Assembly (NCBI GenBank): GCA_022508805.1
Contig: JAFLUM010000008.1
Coordinates: 39,828 to 103,827, forward strand
Source of the DNA: Oscillospiraceae bacterium
Lineage (GTDB): Bacteria > Bacillota > Clostridia > Oscillospirales > Acutalibacteraceae
Reading direction: 5' to 3'
DNA length: 64,000 bases
This document shows, in pieces, positions 1 to 8,043 of this stretch. Position 1 is the stretch's first letter, and the number at the start of each line of letters is the position of its first letter. The translations under genes were made by a program, and so were the position numbers. Under the pieces are notes generated by a model. It did no database searches and had not been told where the DNA came from. It saw only the letters and a list, made by a program, of their open reading frames with translations.

Positions 1-1025
1 GTCACGGCGCTGTCGAGGTCGCTGAGGCGATTTTGGAAACAGGCGTTACCGATCTCGGCGTTGCGACTGTCGGTGAGGCGGTCGAGCTGCGCCGTAACGG
101 TATAACCTGTCCCATTCTTGTGCTCGGTAGGATTTTTAAGGAAGATGTTCCTCTTGCCGTTAAACACGGCGTCGATGTAACAATATCCGACATTGACGGC
201 GCAAAGGAGTTATGGGCAGAGGCAACGCGGCAGGGAAAAAGGGCAGGCGTATACGTAAAAATAGACACAGGTATGGGCAGGATCGGTTTTCAGCCCAATG
301 ACGACGGTTTTGAGAGTATAAAAAGCATTTTCGAGATGGACGAACTTAAAATCCTCGGCGCGTTTACTCATTTTGCCTGTGCAGACTGCGTTGATAAAGC
401 TTCAGCAAATATTCAGAGAGACAAATTCATCTCGTTTACCGATAAAATTACAGCGGCAGGGTATCCCCTGCCCGTCCGTCATATGTATAACAGTGCAGCA
501 TCTATGGAGCTTAGCGGTTATGTAGGTGATATGGTAAGATTAGGTGTTATGATGTACGGACTTTATCCCTCTGAGGAGATGAACCGTGAGTATAAGCTGT
601 ATCCGGCGATGGAGTTTAAAAGCAGCATTTCGTTCATAAAAGATGCCCCTAAAGGCTTTACCGTCAGCTACGGCTCGACCTTTACCACCGAAAAAGCGAC
701 AAAAATCGCCACCGTGCCCGTAGGCTACGGTGACGGATACCCGAGATACCTTTCAAATAAAGGCGAAGTCATAATTAAAGGCGTGCGCTGCCCCATAATC
801 GGCAGAATTTGTATGGACCAGTTTATGGTCGATATCAGCGCTCTCCCAAATGCGGTTGTAGGCGACGAGGTCACACTTATCGGCACGGACGGCAACGAGA
901 CCATAACCGTTGAAGATTTAAGCGACCCCGTATACCGATTCAATTATGAATTCTGCTGTCTTATAGCGGGACGTGTTCCAAGAGTTTATATAAAGAACGG
1001 CGAGGTAATTAAAATTAAAGAATAA
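1..1025 (+). CDS. alr: Alanine racemase, 3' part (5' end outside window)
   Basis: PLP-dependent racemase interconverting L- and D-alanine for peptidoglycan synthesis, acting in the cytosol. The frame is open from base 3 (HGAVEVAEAILETG...), so the gene enters from the left. The first two visible residues match the tail of the family's lysine motif (K-A-x-A-Y-G-H-G), so the PLP lysine itself lies just outside. Visible family signatures are HMYNSAAS, the SYGSTF / YGDGYPR block with the catalytic-tyrosine region, GRICMDQFMVD and the RVPRVY C-terminal end. The TTG at 33 is internal and is not the start. A hairpin terminator follows. A VanT-type serine/alanine racemase domain is possible, since the N-terminus is not visible, but nothing seen requires it. 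Confidence 0.93.
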   Translation, partial: HGAVEVAEAILETGVTDLGVATVGEAVELRRNGITCPILVLGRIFKEDVPLAVKHGVDVTISDIDGAKELWAEATRQGKRAGVYVKIDTGMGRIGFQPNDDGFESIKSIFEMDELKILGAFTHFACADCVDKASANIQRDKFISFTDKITAAGYPLPVRHMYNSAASMELSGYVGDMVRLGVMMYGLYPSEEMNREYKLYPAMEFKSSISFIKDAPKGFTVSYGSTFTTEKATKIATVPVGYGDGYPRYLSNKGEVIIKGVRCPIIGRICMDQFMVDISALPNAVVGDEVTLIGTDGNETITVEDLSDPVYRFNYEFCCLIAGRVPRVYIKNGEVIKIKE

Positions 1026-1033
1026 AAAGCAAA

Positions 1034-1066
1034 ACGGAGCAGCCGAAGCTACTCCGTTACTTTTTT
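1034..1066. terminator. Bidirectional intrinsic terminator between alr and the minus-strand operon
   Basis: A near-perfect stem (ACGGAGcAGC / GCTaCTCCGT) at 1034-1057 has a T-run on the plus strand. On the minus strand it is followed by TTTTGCTTTTTATTC, so it can serve both convergent genes. Confidence 0.8.
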
Positions 1067-1076
1067 AACTGTTAAA

Positions 1077-1616
1077 TCATAATTGAAAAATTCCGTAGGT
1101 CAGTCCCGACATAATAAAGCCTGCGATGAGCACGCCTATGGCGATTATGGGCAATGACTTTTTCATACGGATGTCGAGAAGCGCCGCCATCAGTGCGCCT
1201 GTCCAGCCGCCTGTACCGGGCAACGGTATAGCTACGAACAAAAGCAGTCCCCACGCCTCATATCTTAATACTTTTTCTTTATTTTTATCAGTCTTTTTTT
1301 CTAATCTCTCAATAATATTTGCAAAGAACTTAAAGCGGCGAAGAAACGCGAAAATCTTTCTGATAAACAGGATAATAAACGGTATTGGCAGCATATTGGC
1401 GGCATAGCAGATCAGAAATGCTTTCAAAAAATCCATTTCCATAAGCCGTGCCGCGATCATTCCGCCGCGAAGCTCCACAACGGGTAAAAGAGAAATAATA
1501 AATACCACAAGCTCTTCGGGAAGCTTGTCCTGAAAGAAGTTTATAATGATATCTACTAAGCCCTCAGCCACTTCCAACCGCCATACGGTACTGATCAGCA
1601 GTACCGATCCTTTCAT
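1077..1616 (-). CDS. Small multidrug export family membrane protein (COG2426 type)
   Basis: A 179-residue integral membrane protein with about four or five hydrophobic segments. It carries two family-type half-motifs, LPVVELRGG (about residues 44-52) and PLPGTGGWTGAL (about 132-143), typical of the small-multidrug-export (PF06695) proteins related to the DedA fold. The transport substrate is not established for this family and the 'multidrug' name is historical. Its ATG overlaps the stop of the upstream NUDIX gene in an ATGA junction (1613-1616), implying translational coupling. It is the last gene before a shared terminator. Confidence 0.75.
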   Translation of the reverse strand: MKGSVLLISTVWRLEVAEGLVDIIINFFQDKLPEELVVFIISLLPVVELRGGMIAARLMEMDFLKAFLICYAANMLPIPFIILFIRKIFAFLRRFKFFANIIERLEKKTDKNKEKVLRYEAWGLLLFVAIPLPGTGGWTGALMAALLDIRMKKSLPIIAIGVLIAGFIMSGLTYGIFQL

Positions 1617-2347
1617 ATTATTTTTGCGTTATCAAGATATTCTTGTGCTTTCTTCAAAATACGCCTGTCGTTGGGAAATTTGAGCGTGTTCATAGCCGAG
1701 TCGAAATTCGCCCAAACGTAATCATCGACCTCTTCGCGCTGGATAACGGTGTGCGTATCCTCCGTGGTAGCAAGAAAGATAATTACTCTTTTTTCAATAC
1801 GGTTTTGCAAAACATATTCTGATTTTTGTCTGAAATCGGGCAAAATGCGTATTCTTATGCCCGCTTCCTCCAGCACCTCACGGTAAGCCGTCTCCCTCTC
1901 TCTTTCGCCGCGCTCCATATGCCCTTTCGGGAAGCCCCAAATCAGGCTTCGCTTGTTTTTAATAAGCAGGAAACGCACTTCGTTATTTATTATGCGGTAG
2001 ACCACCGCACCGCAGGAGCTTTCGTAAAGGCAGTTTATGTCGTAGCTGCCCAGCGGTTCGGCAAATGCTACGGCGTCCTCAATAGTATGGACGATATACC
2101 GCTTACTTTTGGGGGCGACCACAATGACGATGCCGTCCATATTTTTTCTTTTAATAACGGCGACTACTCGCCCCTCAAATACTCTTACGGCATGGGTCAC
2201 GCCCATAATATATGCGCCCCTGACAGGAGAGTGCGGGTCCAGTCCGCTTTCGACCACACCGTAATTTAAATCAAAGGTTAAATTTTTCTCACTGTCATAG
2301 GAGTGCATAGGGTCAGTCACCCTGACCCTTACATATCTTCCTAACAT
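1613..2347 (-). CDS. NUDIX hydrolase with N-terminal inorganic-pyrophosphatase-like domain
   Basis: 244 residues in two parts. Residues about 1-105 (VRVTDPMHSY, LNYGVVESG, YIMGVTHAV) resemble the inorganic-pyrophosphatase-like proteins of Clostridia, which share the NYGxxxG...Y-x-L/M-G-V pattern. Residues about 108-240 are a NUDIX domain. Its complete Nudix box starts at GHMERGE and ends at REVLEEAGI, with both catalytic-region glutamates and the REx2EE core. NUDIX enzymes hydrolyse nucleoside diphosphates linked to another group. Pairing with a pyrophosphate-binding fold suggests processing of dinucleoside polyphosphates or nucleotide sugars, which is inference. The start is ATG 2347 with a GGGAG site upstream. 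It is coupled to the downstream membrane protein by an ATGA overlap. Confidence 0.8.
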   Translation of the reverse strand: MLGRYVRVRVTDPMHSYDSEKNLTFDLNYGVVESGLDPHSPVRGAYIMGVTHAVRVFEGRVVAVIKRKNMDGIVIVVAPKSKRYIVHTIEDAVAFAEPLGSYDINCLYESSCGAVVYRIINNEVRFLLIKNKRSLIWGFPKGHMERGERERETAYREVLEEAGIRIRILPDFRQKSEYVLQNRIEKRVIIFLATTEDTHTVIQREEVDDYVWANFDSAMNTLKFPNDRRILKKAQEYLDNAKII

Positions 2348-2385
2348 ATGTACCTACTCCCGGATCAAAACTAAAACTGAGTATA

Positions 2386-2414
2386 ATTATACTCGATTTT
2401 ACTGTTTCTTGCAA
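2386..2414 (-). promoter_or_regulatory. Sigma-A type promoter for the NUDIX operon, overlapped by a 16-bp palindrome
   Basis: On the minus strand TTGCAA (2409-2414) and TATAAT (2386-2391) are 17 bp apart. The -10 lies inside a perfect palindrome, GAGTATAATTATACTC, at 2379-2394, which could be an operator. Confidence 0.6.
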
Positions 2415-2475
2415 GTGTATGCGGAATATTCTTCATTAAAAAATTATTAAAATTTGCTTTTTTTCAAAAAAAGCG

Positions 2476-2504
2476 TTGTGATTTTTCCCACATTGTTGTA
2501 AAAT
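2476..2504 (+). promoter_or_regulatory. Sigma-A type promoter for the LCP gene
   Basis: TTGTGA (2476-2481) and TAAAAT (2499-2504) with a 17-bp spacer, 29 bp before the GTG at 2533. An A/T-armed hairpin (GCTTTTTTT / AAAAAAAGC) lies just upstream at 2456-2474. Confidence 0.5.
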
Positions 2505-2532
2505 GTATTAGATTATATATCTATCGTGGGAT

Positions 2533-3840
2533 GTGAAAATTTTGGCTGATAACCGTTTCAACAATTCAAACGACGATTTTGAAGATATTTTCAGTAATTC
2601 CTCAAAGAATGACGAGTTTGAGGATATTTTCAGCGGCTCACCGAAGTCTTACAAATATGACGATATTTCATCGTTTTCAAACACACCGAGCGAATCGGAC
2701 AGAGATACTCCTTACGGCAGTACGGACGATTATTTCGACAACGATTTTTCGGTGAAATACAACAGCGCCGTTCAAAACAGACGCCGCCAGGAAATACAGT
2801 ACGGCGATGTGAACGATGTATACGGCGATATATCCTCAGGCGGCGACAAGCCTAAAAAAAATAAAAAACGCCACCCTGTCAGAAACACTGTATTGATTTT
2901 GTTGGCGCTCGTAATAGTCGCATTGTCGGCAGTGGGCTTTTACGGCTACAATACTGTACAAAAGCTGCTTTCTTCCTTTAACACCGATGAACAGCTTACA
3001 GACAACGAATATATTTCATCGGCCCAGCTTTACAGCGACCCCGATCAAATAAACATTCTGCTTGTTGGCGTCGACGCACGTGAAGGTGATACCGTTTCAC
3101 GCTCCGACACGATGATGCTGCTTACTATCGACAACAAAAACAGTCAGCTTAAGCTCACGTCTTTTTTGCGTGATTCCTATGTACAGATCGCAGGCGGTAA
3201 AAAAGAAAAACTGAATGCCTCATTCTTCAGGGGCGGAATTCAAATGCTTGCGGATACGCTGGAATTAAATTTCAAGGTGGATATTCCCTATTATGTACTT
3301 GTGGACTTTGAGATATTCACCGCTATCGTTGACGAGCTTGGCGGTATAAACGTTGACGTTACTGAGAAAGAAAGCGACTATACCTACAATTCCGGCAAGG
3401 TAAAGGTCCCCGTCAGAATTGAGGCAGGCGAAAACGTTCTGCTTAACGGCGAGCAGGCACTGTGGTACAGCAGAATTCGGTATCTTGATTCCGACTTTAT
3501 GCGCACACAGCGTCAGCGTAAGGTCATATCGGCAATAGTAGATAAGGCCCGTCAGCAAAAGCCTTGGGAACTTTTAGAGCTTGCCGAAACGATAATACCT
3601 ATGGTCAAGACAAATTTATCATCCGATGAAATGATGAAATTCGGTTTTGACGCACTTAGAAATAAAGCGTATAATTACGATATTGTTCAACAGCAAATAC
3701 CTGCCGACGGCACGTGGTCAAGCAAAATCATTTCCGGCGTGGGCGACAGTCTTGTGATGGATATTGACGAGAACGTGAACATTCTCCATAATTTTTTACA
3801 GGATAAACAGGTCGTTGAACATACAACTAGAGCATCATAA
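2533..3840 (+). CDS. LytR-CpsA-Psr (LCP) family cell-wall glycopolymer ligase
   Basis: LCP enzymes move teichoic-acid or capsule polymers from a lipid carrier to peptidoglycan on the outer face of the membrane. The protein has a long acidic cytoplasmic N-terminus (about 117 residues) with a near repeat (DDFEDIFS at 15-22, DEFEDIFS at 27-34). One membrane segment follows at about 118-140, then the LCP domain (about 170-345). That domain contains NILLVGVDAR, SRSDTMML, FLRDSYV and YSRIRYLDSDFMRTQRQRK, with the conserved arginines and aspartates that bind polyprenyl phosphate and metal. The start is either GTG 2533 or, better spaced from the GTGGGA sequence, TTG 2542. The gene is followed closely by the GH51 gene, which has its own strong ribosome site. 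Confidence 0.9.
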   Translation: MKILADNRFNNSNDDFEDIFSNSSKNDEFEDIFSGSPKSYKYDDISSFSNTPSESDRDTPYGSTDDYFDNDFSVKYNSAVQNRRRQEIQYGDVNDVYGDISSGGDKPKKNKKRHPVRNTVLILLALVIVALSAVGFYGYNTVQKLLSSFNTDEQLTDNEYISSAQLYSDPDQINILLVGVDAREGDTVSRSDTMMLLTIDNKNSQLKLTSFLRDSYVQIAGGKKEKLNASFFRGGIQMLADTLELNFKVDIPYYVLVDFEIFTAIVDELGGINVDVTEKESDYTYNSGKVKVPVRIEAGENVLLNGEQALWYSRIRYLDSDFMRTQRQRKVISAIVDKARQQKPWELLELAETIIPMVKTNLSSDEMMKFGFDALRNKAYNYDIVQQQIPADGTWSSKIISGVGDSLVMDIDENVNILHNFLQDKQVVEHTTRAS

Positions 3841-3851
3841 TATCCCCTTGA

Positions 3852-5366
<1,515 letters not shown>

Positions 5367-5419
5367 TTGTAGTACAATAAAGACAGTATAGAAATTTATT
5401 TAAAGGAAAGAGTGATCTT

Positions 5420-6211
5420 ATGGCGGCAAAATGTCCTGAATGCGGTCATACCCTTAAATTTTGGAATATCAAGGCGGAATGCCCGAAATGCAAAACGAAT
5501 ATTCCCAACTACAAATGGGAGGAAAGACTGGAGGCTGACGCTGACACAGCCGAGCACGCTTTTGCGAGACTTCATTACAGAACGAAGAACTTTAAAAGCG
5601 CCGTTTTCGGTTCAAAACTCCGCATTGCCCGTCTTGTACTGACCTTTGCCCCGCTGATCGCTCTCGTTCTTCCGCTTTATAAATTCACGGTCACTCTCCC
5701 TTTCTACAGCGGAGAAAAAACAGTTTCGTTTTTGACCTTTGTGCTTGATTATCTGCTTAAAACAGATATCGGCAGCGTTATTAAGCTTTTGGGTGCGGAT
5801 GTACTGGGCGGCGCTGCAATGGCCGTAGTGGTTGCCTGCGGGTTGCTGCTTCTTGCCGTTGCGTGCGGAGTGCTTAACTTCTTCGTACTCCTTATAGCAG
5901 GCATTAAAATGCGATATCTTATGAATGTTATTCTTAACTGCATAAGCATGGTTTCATTCGGCGTTGCGGCATTTTTCTTTATAAACTTTACAAATGCCTG
6001 CGCAGAGCTTGGCGGAGGAATCATTACGAACTGCAGTCTCGGCTACGGATTTATTGTGGGCGTTGTTCTTTTTGCGATAAACTTTGTAATGAATATTGTT
6101 GTCGGAAAAGGACTTAAAGACCAGCTTCACAGTCAGCCCTCCATAGACGAATTTGTGGAAAATGAAATTGCTGAGCTTCGTAAGCCTAAAGAGGAATCGG
6201 CAAAAGCATAA
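5420..6211 (+). CDS. Zinc-ribbon membrane protein of unknown function
   Basis: 263 residues. The N-terminus has two CxxC pairs (CPECGH at 5-10 and CPKCKT at 21-26), which form a small zinc ribbon. A charged linker follows, then four hydrophobic segments (about 73-92, 128-160, 167-192 and 205-225) and an acidic soluble tail. I do not recognise a named family. The start ATG is preceded by AAAGGAAAGAG. The gene ends 62 bases before the PdaB-like gene, and a terminator-like hairpin separates the two. The arrangement suggests a membrane-bound sensor or assembly protein, but no function is assigned. Confidence 0.7.
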   Translation: MAAKCPECGHTLKFWNIKAECPKCKTNIPNYKWEERLEADADTAEHAFARLHYRTKNFKSAVFGSKLRIARLVLTFAPLIALVLPLYKFTVTLPFYSGEKTVSFLTFVLDYLLKTDIGSVIKLLGADVLGGAAMAVVVACGLLLLAVACGVLNFFVLLIAGIKMRYLMNVILNCISMVSFGVAAFFFINFTNACAELGGGIITNCSLGYGFIVGVVLFAINFVMNIVVGKGLKDQLHSQPSIDEFVENEIAELRKPKEESAKA

Positions 6212-6224
6212 TACATACAGTCAA

Positions 6225-6254
6225 ACATATTAAAGTTTATCCCTCTCATATATT
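6225..6254 (+). promoter_or_regulatory. Possible sigma-E promoter for the PdaB-like gene
   Basis: ACATATT (6225-6231), a 15-bp spacer, then CATATATT (6247-6254). This is close to the Bacillus sigma-E consensus (KMATATT, 14-15 bp, CATACANT) with one mismatch in each element. Transcription would start near 6261, inside the 3' arm of the hairpin described next. Bacillus pdaB is a sigma-E gene. Confidence 0.4.
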
Positions 6255-6267
6255 ATATGGGAGGGAT
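6239..6267 (+). promoter_or_regulatory. Hairpin that buries the ribosome-binding site of the PdaB-like gene
   Basis: The arms ATCCCTCtCATAT (6239-6251) and ATATGgGAGGGAT (6255-6267) pair, and a short T-run follows. The 3' arm contains the Shine-Dalgarno sequence GGGAGGGA, 7 bases before ATG 6274. The element can act as terminator of the upstream gene and as a block on translation from read-through mRNA. Confidence 0.6.
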
Positions 6268-6273
6268 ATTTTT

Positions 6274-7035
6274 ATGAAAATATGGGTCTTTTCAAAGCGT
6301 GCGGTGCTCTCATTCATATGCCTTGTTTTATGTGCTGCTATTGCAGTTTTCGGATTTGCCGCTAAAGCGACCTCTGCATCGGCAGCAGCAAAGAAGCTAC
6401 CTATATATGCCGTTGAAACCGATGAAAAGAAGGTCGCTGTAACATTTGATGCGGCGTGGACAAATCAGGATACTGATGAGCTTATTGAAATTCTCAAAAG
6501 GCATAACGCCAAAGCGACAGTTTTTATTGTGGGCGATTGGGCGGAAAAATTCCCCGAAAGTGTCAAAGCGTTTTATGATAACGGTCACACGGTGGCAAAT
6601 CACTCTGACACTCACAAGGCTTTTTCCAAATGCTCATATAAAGAAATAAGAGAGGAAATCCTTAACTGTAACGAAAAGTTAGAGGGCATAATCGACGACA
6701 AAGTGACACTTGTGCGTGCGCCGTCGGGCGATTATACCGACCAAAGCCTGTCAGTCGCGGCAGAGCTTAAAATGACGATGATCCAGTGGGACGTTGACAG
6801 CCTTGATTACCGCGGACTTTCAGTCGAGGAGATCACCGACAGAGTTGTCTCACGCACGGTGAACGGCTCAATAATTCTTTTTCACAACGGTGTGGAAAAT
6901 ACCGCCGCTGCGCTCGAAAGTGTTCTTACTGCGCTGGGCGAAAAAGGCTATTCATTTGTGACCGTGGACGAACTGATATATAATGATAACTATTATCTTG
7001 ACTTTACCGGACGGCAGCACAGGTCGGACAGTTAA
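6274..7035 (+). CDS. Polysaccharide deacetylase family protein, PdaB-like (sporulation type)
   Basis: 253 residues: an N-terminal membrane anchor or signal (about 8-35), then a NodB-type deacetylase domain. Motif 1 reads TFDAAW (Asp59) in place of the usual TFDDG, a variant also seen in PdaB-type spore deacetylases. The metal histidines are His110 and His114 (NHSDTH). RAPSGDY and ILFHNG supply the remaining conserved blocks. Such proteins are needed for spore cortex integrity in Bacillus. That this protein works outside the membrane on peptidoglycan is inferred from the family. The ribosome site is inside a hairpin and a sigma-E-like promoter overlaps it, which fits sporulation timing. The 3' end is convergent with the next gene, with only 5 bases between them. 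Confidence 0.85.
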   Translation: MKIWVFSKRAVLSFICLVLCAAIAVFGFAAKATSASAAAKKLPIYAVETDEKKVAVTFDAAWTNQDTDELIEILKRHNAKATVFIVGDWAEKFPESVKAFYDNGHTVANHSDTHKAFSKCSYKEIREEILNCNEKLEGIIDDKVTLVRAPSGDYTDQSLSVAAELKMTMIQWDVDSLDYRGLSVEEITDRVVSRTVNGSIILFHNGVENTAAALESVLTALGEKGYSFVTVDELIYNDNYYLDFTGRQHRSDS

Positions 7036-7040
7036 GAGCT

Positions 7041-7943
7041 TTACTTCTCAAAATATTCTCTTTTATTCGTCCCTATAAATATTGTGCGGTCGGTGATCCT
7101 CTGCCTGCCGTGGGTAGTCATATGCCCGCCGTGGTCAGCGGAGATAATTATGAGCCAGTCCTCTTCACTGTAGGTAGGGCGGCTCTCTATAGCCTTGATT
7201 ATTTCATACGCATTTTTGTCACAGCAGGTGACCGCCTTGATGTACTGCGGATTTCTGTTCCAAAAGCCGAGAGGCGTTTCGTGTCCCGTGTGGTCGGGAA
7301 GCTCAAAAATGCAGAATGAAATATCGCAATCCTCCTCAGTGACGGATTTTATCATCTGCTGTGTTATTTTGTCGTCATTATCCTCAGTCTGATTGAATTC
7401 AATAGGAAGGTTTTCATTATTTCCCTTTTCAATCTCCGCTTTGTAGGTATGTGAAAAATGAACAGGCCACGCGGAATTGAAAACAGTCCTTTTTCCTTTT
7501 TTGGCATATTCCAAAAGAACGGTTTCAGCCTTTTCTAAAGTTTCTTGCGCATAAACTCCCGTGTCCTTTGCCCATTTACCCGTGAGTACCGTCGCCCAAC
7601 CCTGCGGCGTACTCGTCTCCTGCAAAGCGCCATTTTCACCTCCCGTATAAGAGAGGTACAGACCGCCTTCGGCTCTAAGCTTTTCCAAAGCGCTGTATTT
7701 CGCGGCTGTAATATATTTATCGTAATTTGATTTGAGCGCCATAACTACAGTATCCGCCCGTGCGCCGTCAAAGCCTATTATGGCGACCTTTTTCCGTTTG
7801 CCGCCGCTCTCCATATGGGCACGCACCGCCCTTGCCACAGCAGTCTGCGGAAGAGCATCAGATAATTTGTTATCAAATGCTCCGCTGTTGTCCACAAATG
7901 ACATATATTTCTTTTTATTAAAAAATTCAAGTCCGTTCAACAT
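7041..7943 (-). CDS. Alkaline phosphatase superfamily hydrolase (phosphodiesterase/phosphatase-like)
   Basis: 300 residues from the ATG at 7943. That start is chosen because AAAGGGGGAA lies 8 bases upstream; an earlier in-frame start at 7991 lacks a site. There is no signal peptide, so the protein is predicted cytosolic. The metal and nucleophile pattern of the alkaline phosphatase/nucleotide pyrophosphatase superfamily is visible: IGFDGARAD (first Asp), STPQGWATVLTG (candidate Thr/Ser nucleophile), DHTGHE and SADHGGH. Within the superfamily it could be a phosphodiesterase, a phosphoglycerol-type hydrolase or a phosphonate hydrolase, and the substrate cannot be read from sequence. It is transcribed alone, divergent from the surface hydrolase. 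Confidence 0.75.
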   Translation of the reverse strand: MLNGLEFFNKKKYMSFVDNSGAFDNKLSDALPQTAVARAVRAHMESGGKRKKVAIIGFDGARADTVVMALKSNYDKYITAAKYSALEKLRAEGGLYLSYTGGENGALQETSTPQGWATVLTGKWAKDTGVYAQETLEKAETVLLEYAKKGKRTVFNSAWPVHFSHTYKAEIEKGNNENLPIEFNQTEDNDDKITQQMIKSVTEEDCDISFCIFELPDHTGHETPLGFWNRNPQYIKAVTCCDKNAYEIIKAIESRPTYSEEDWLIIISADHGGHMTTHGRQRITDRTIFIGTNKREYFEK

Positions 7944-7985
7944 TGTAAATTCCCCCTTTATCATAATATCAAAAAAAGACGGATA

Positions 7986-8014
7986 TTGCAATTCATATGT
8001 TTGTATGATACAAT
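7986..8014 (+). promoter_or_regulatory. Sigma-A type promoter for the surface hydrolase
   Basis: TTGCAA (7986-7991) and TACAAT (8009-8014) with a 17-bp spacer. AAAGGGAG follows as ribosome site before ATG 8044. Confidence 0.55.
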
Positions 8015-8043
8015 TTATATAATCTTAAAAAGGGAGTTTTTAT

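Noticed and set aside
1..1025. VanT-type membrane serine/alanine racemase
   Set aside because: Only the catalytic domain is visible and the N-terminal end matches normal alr; a membrane part cannot be excluded but nothing supports it.
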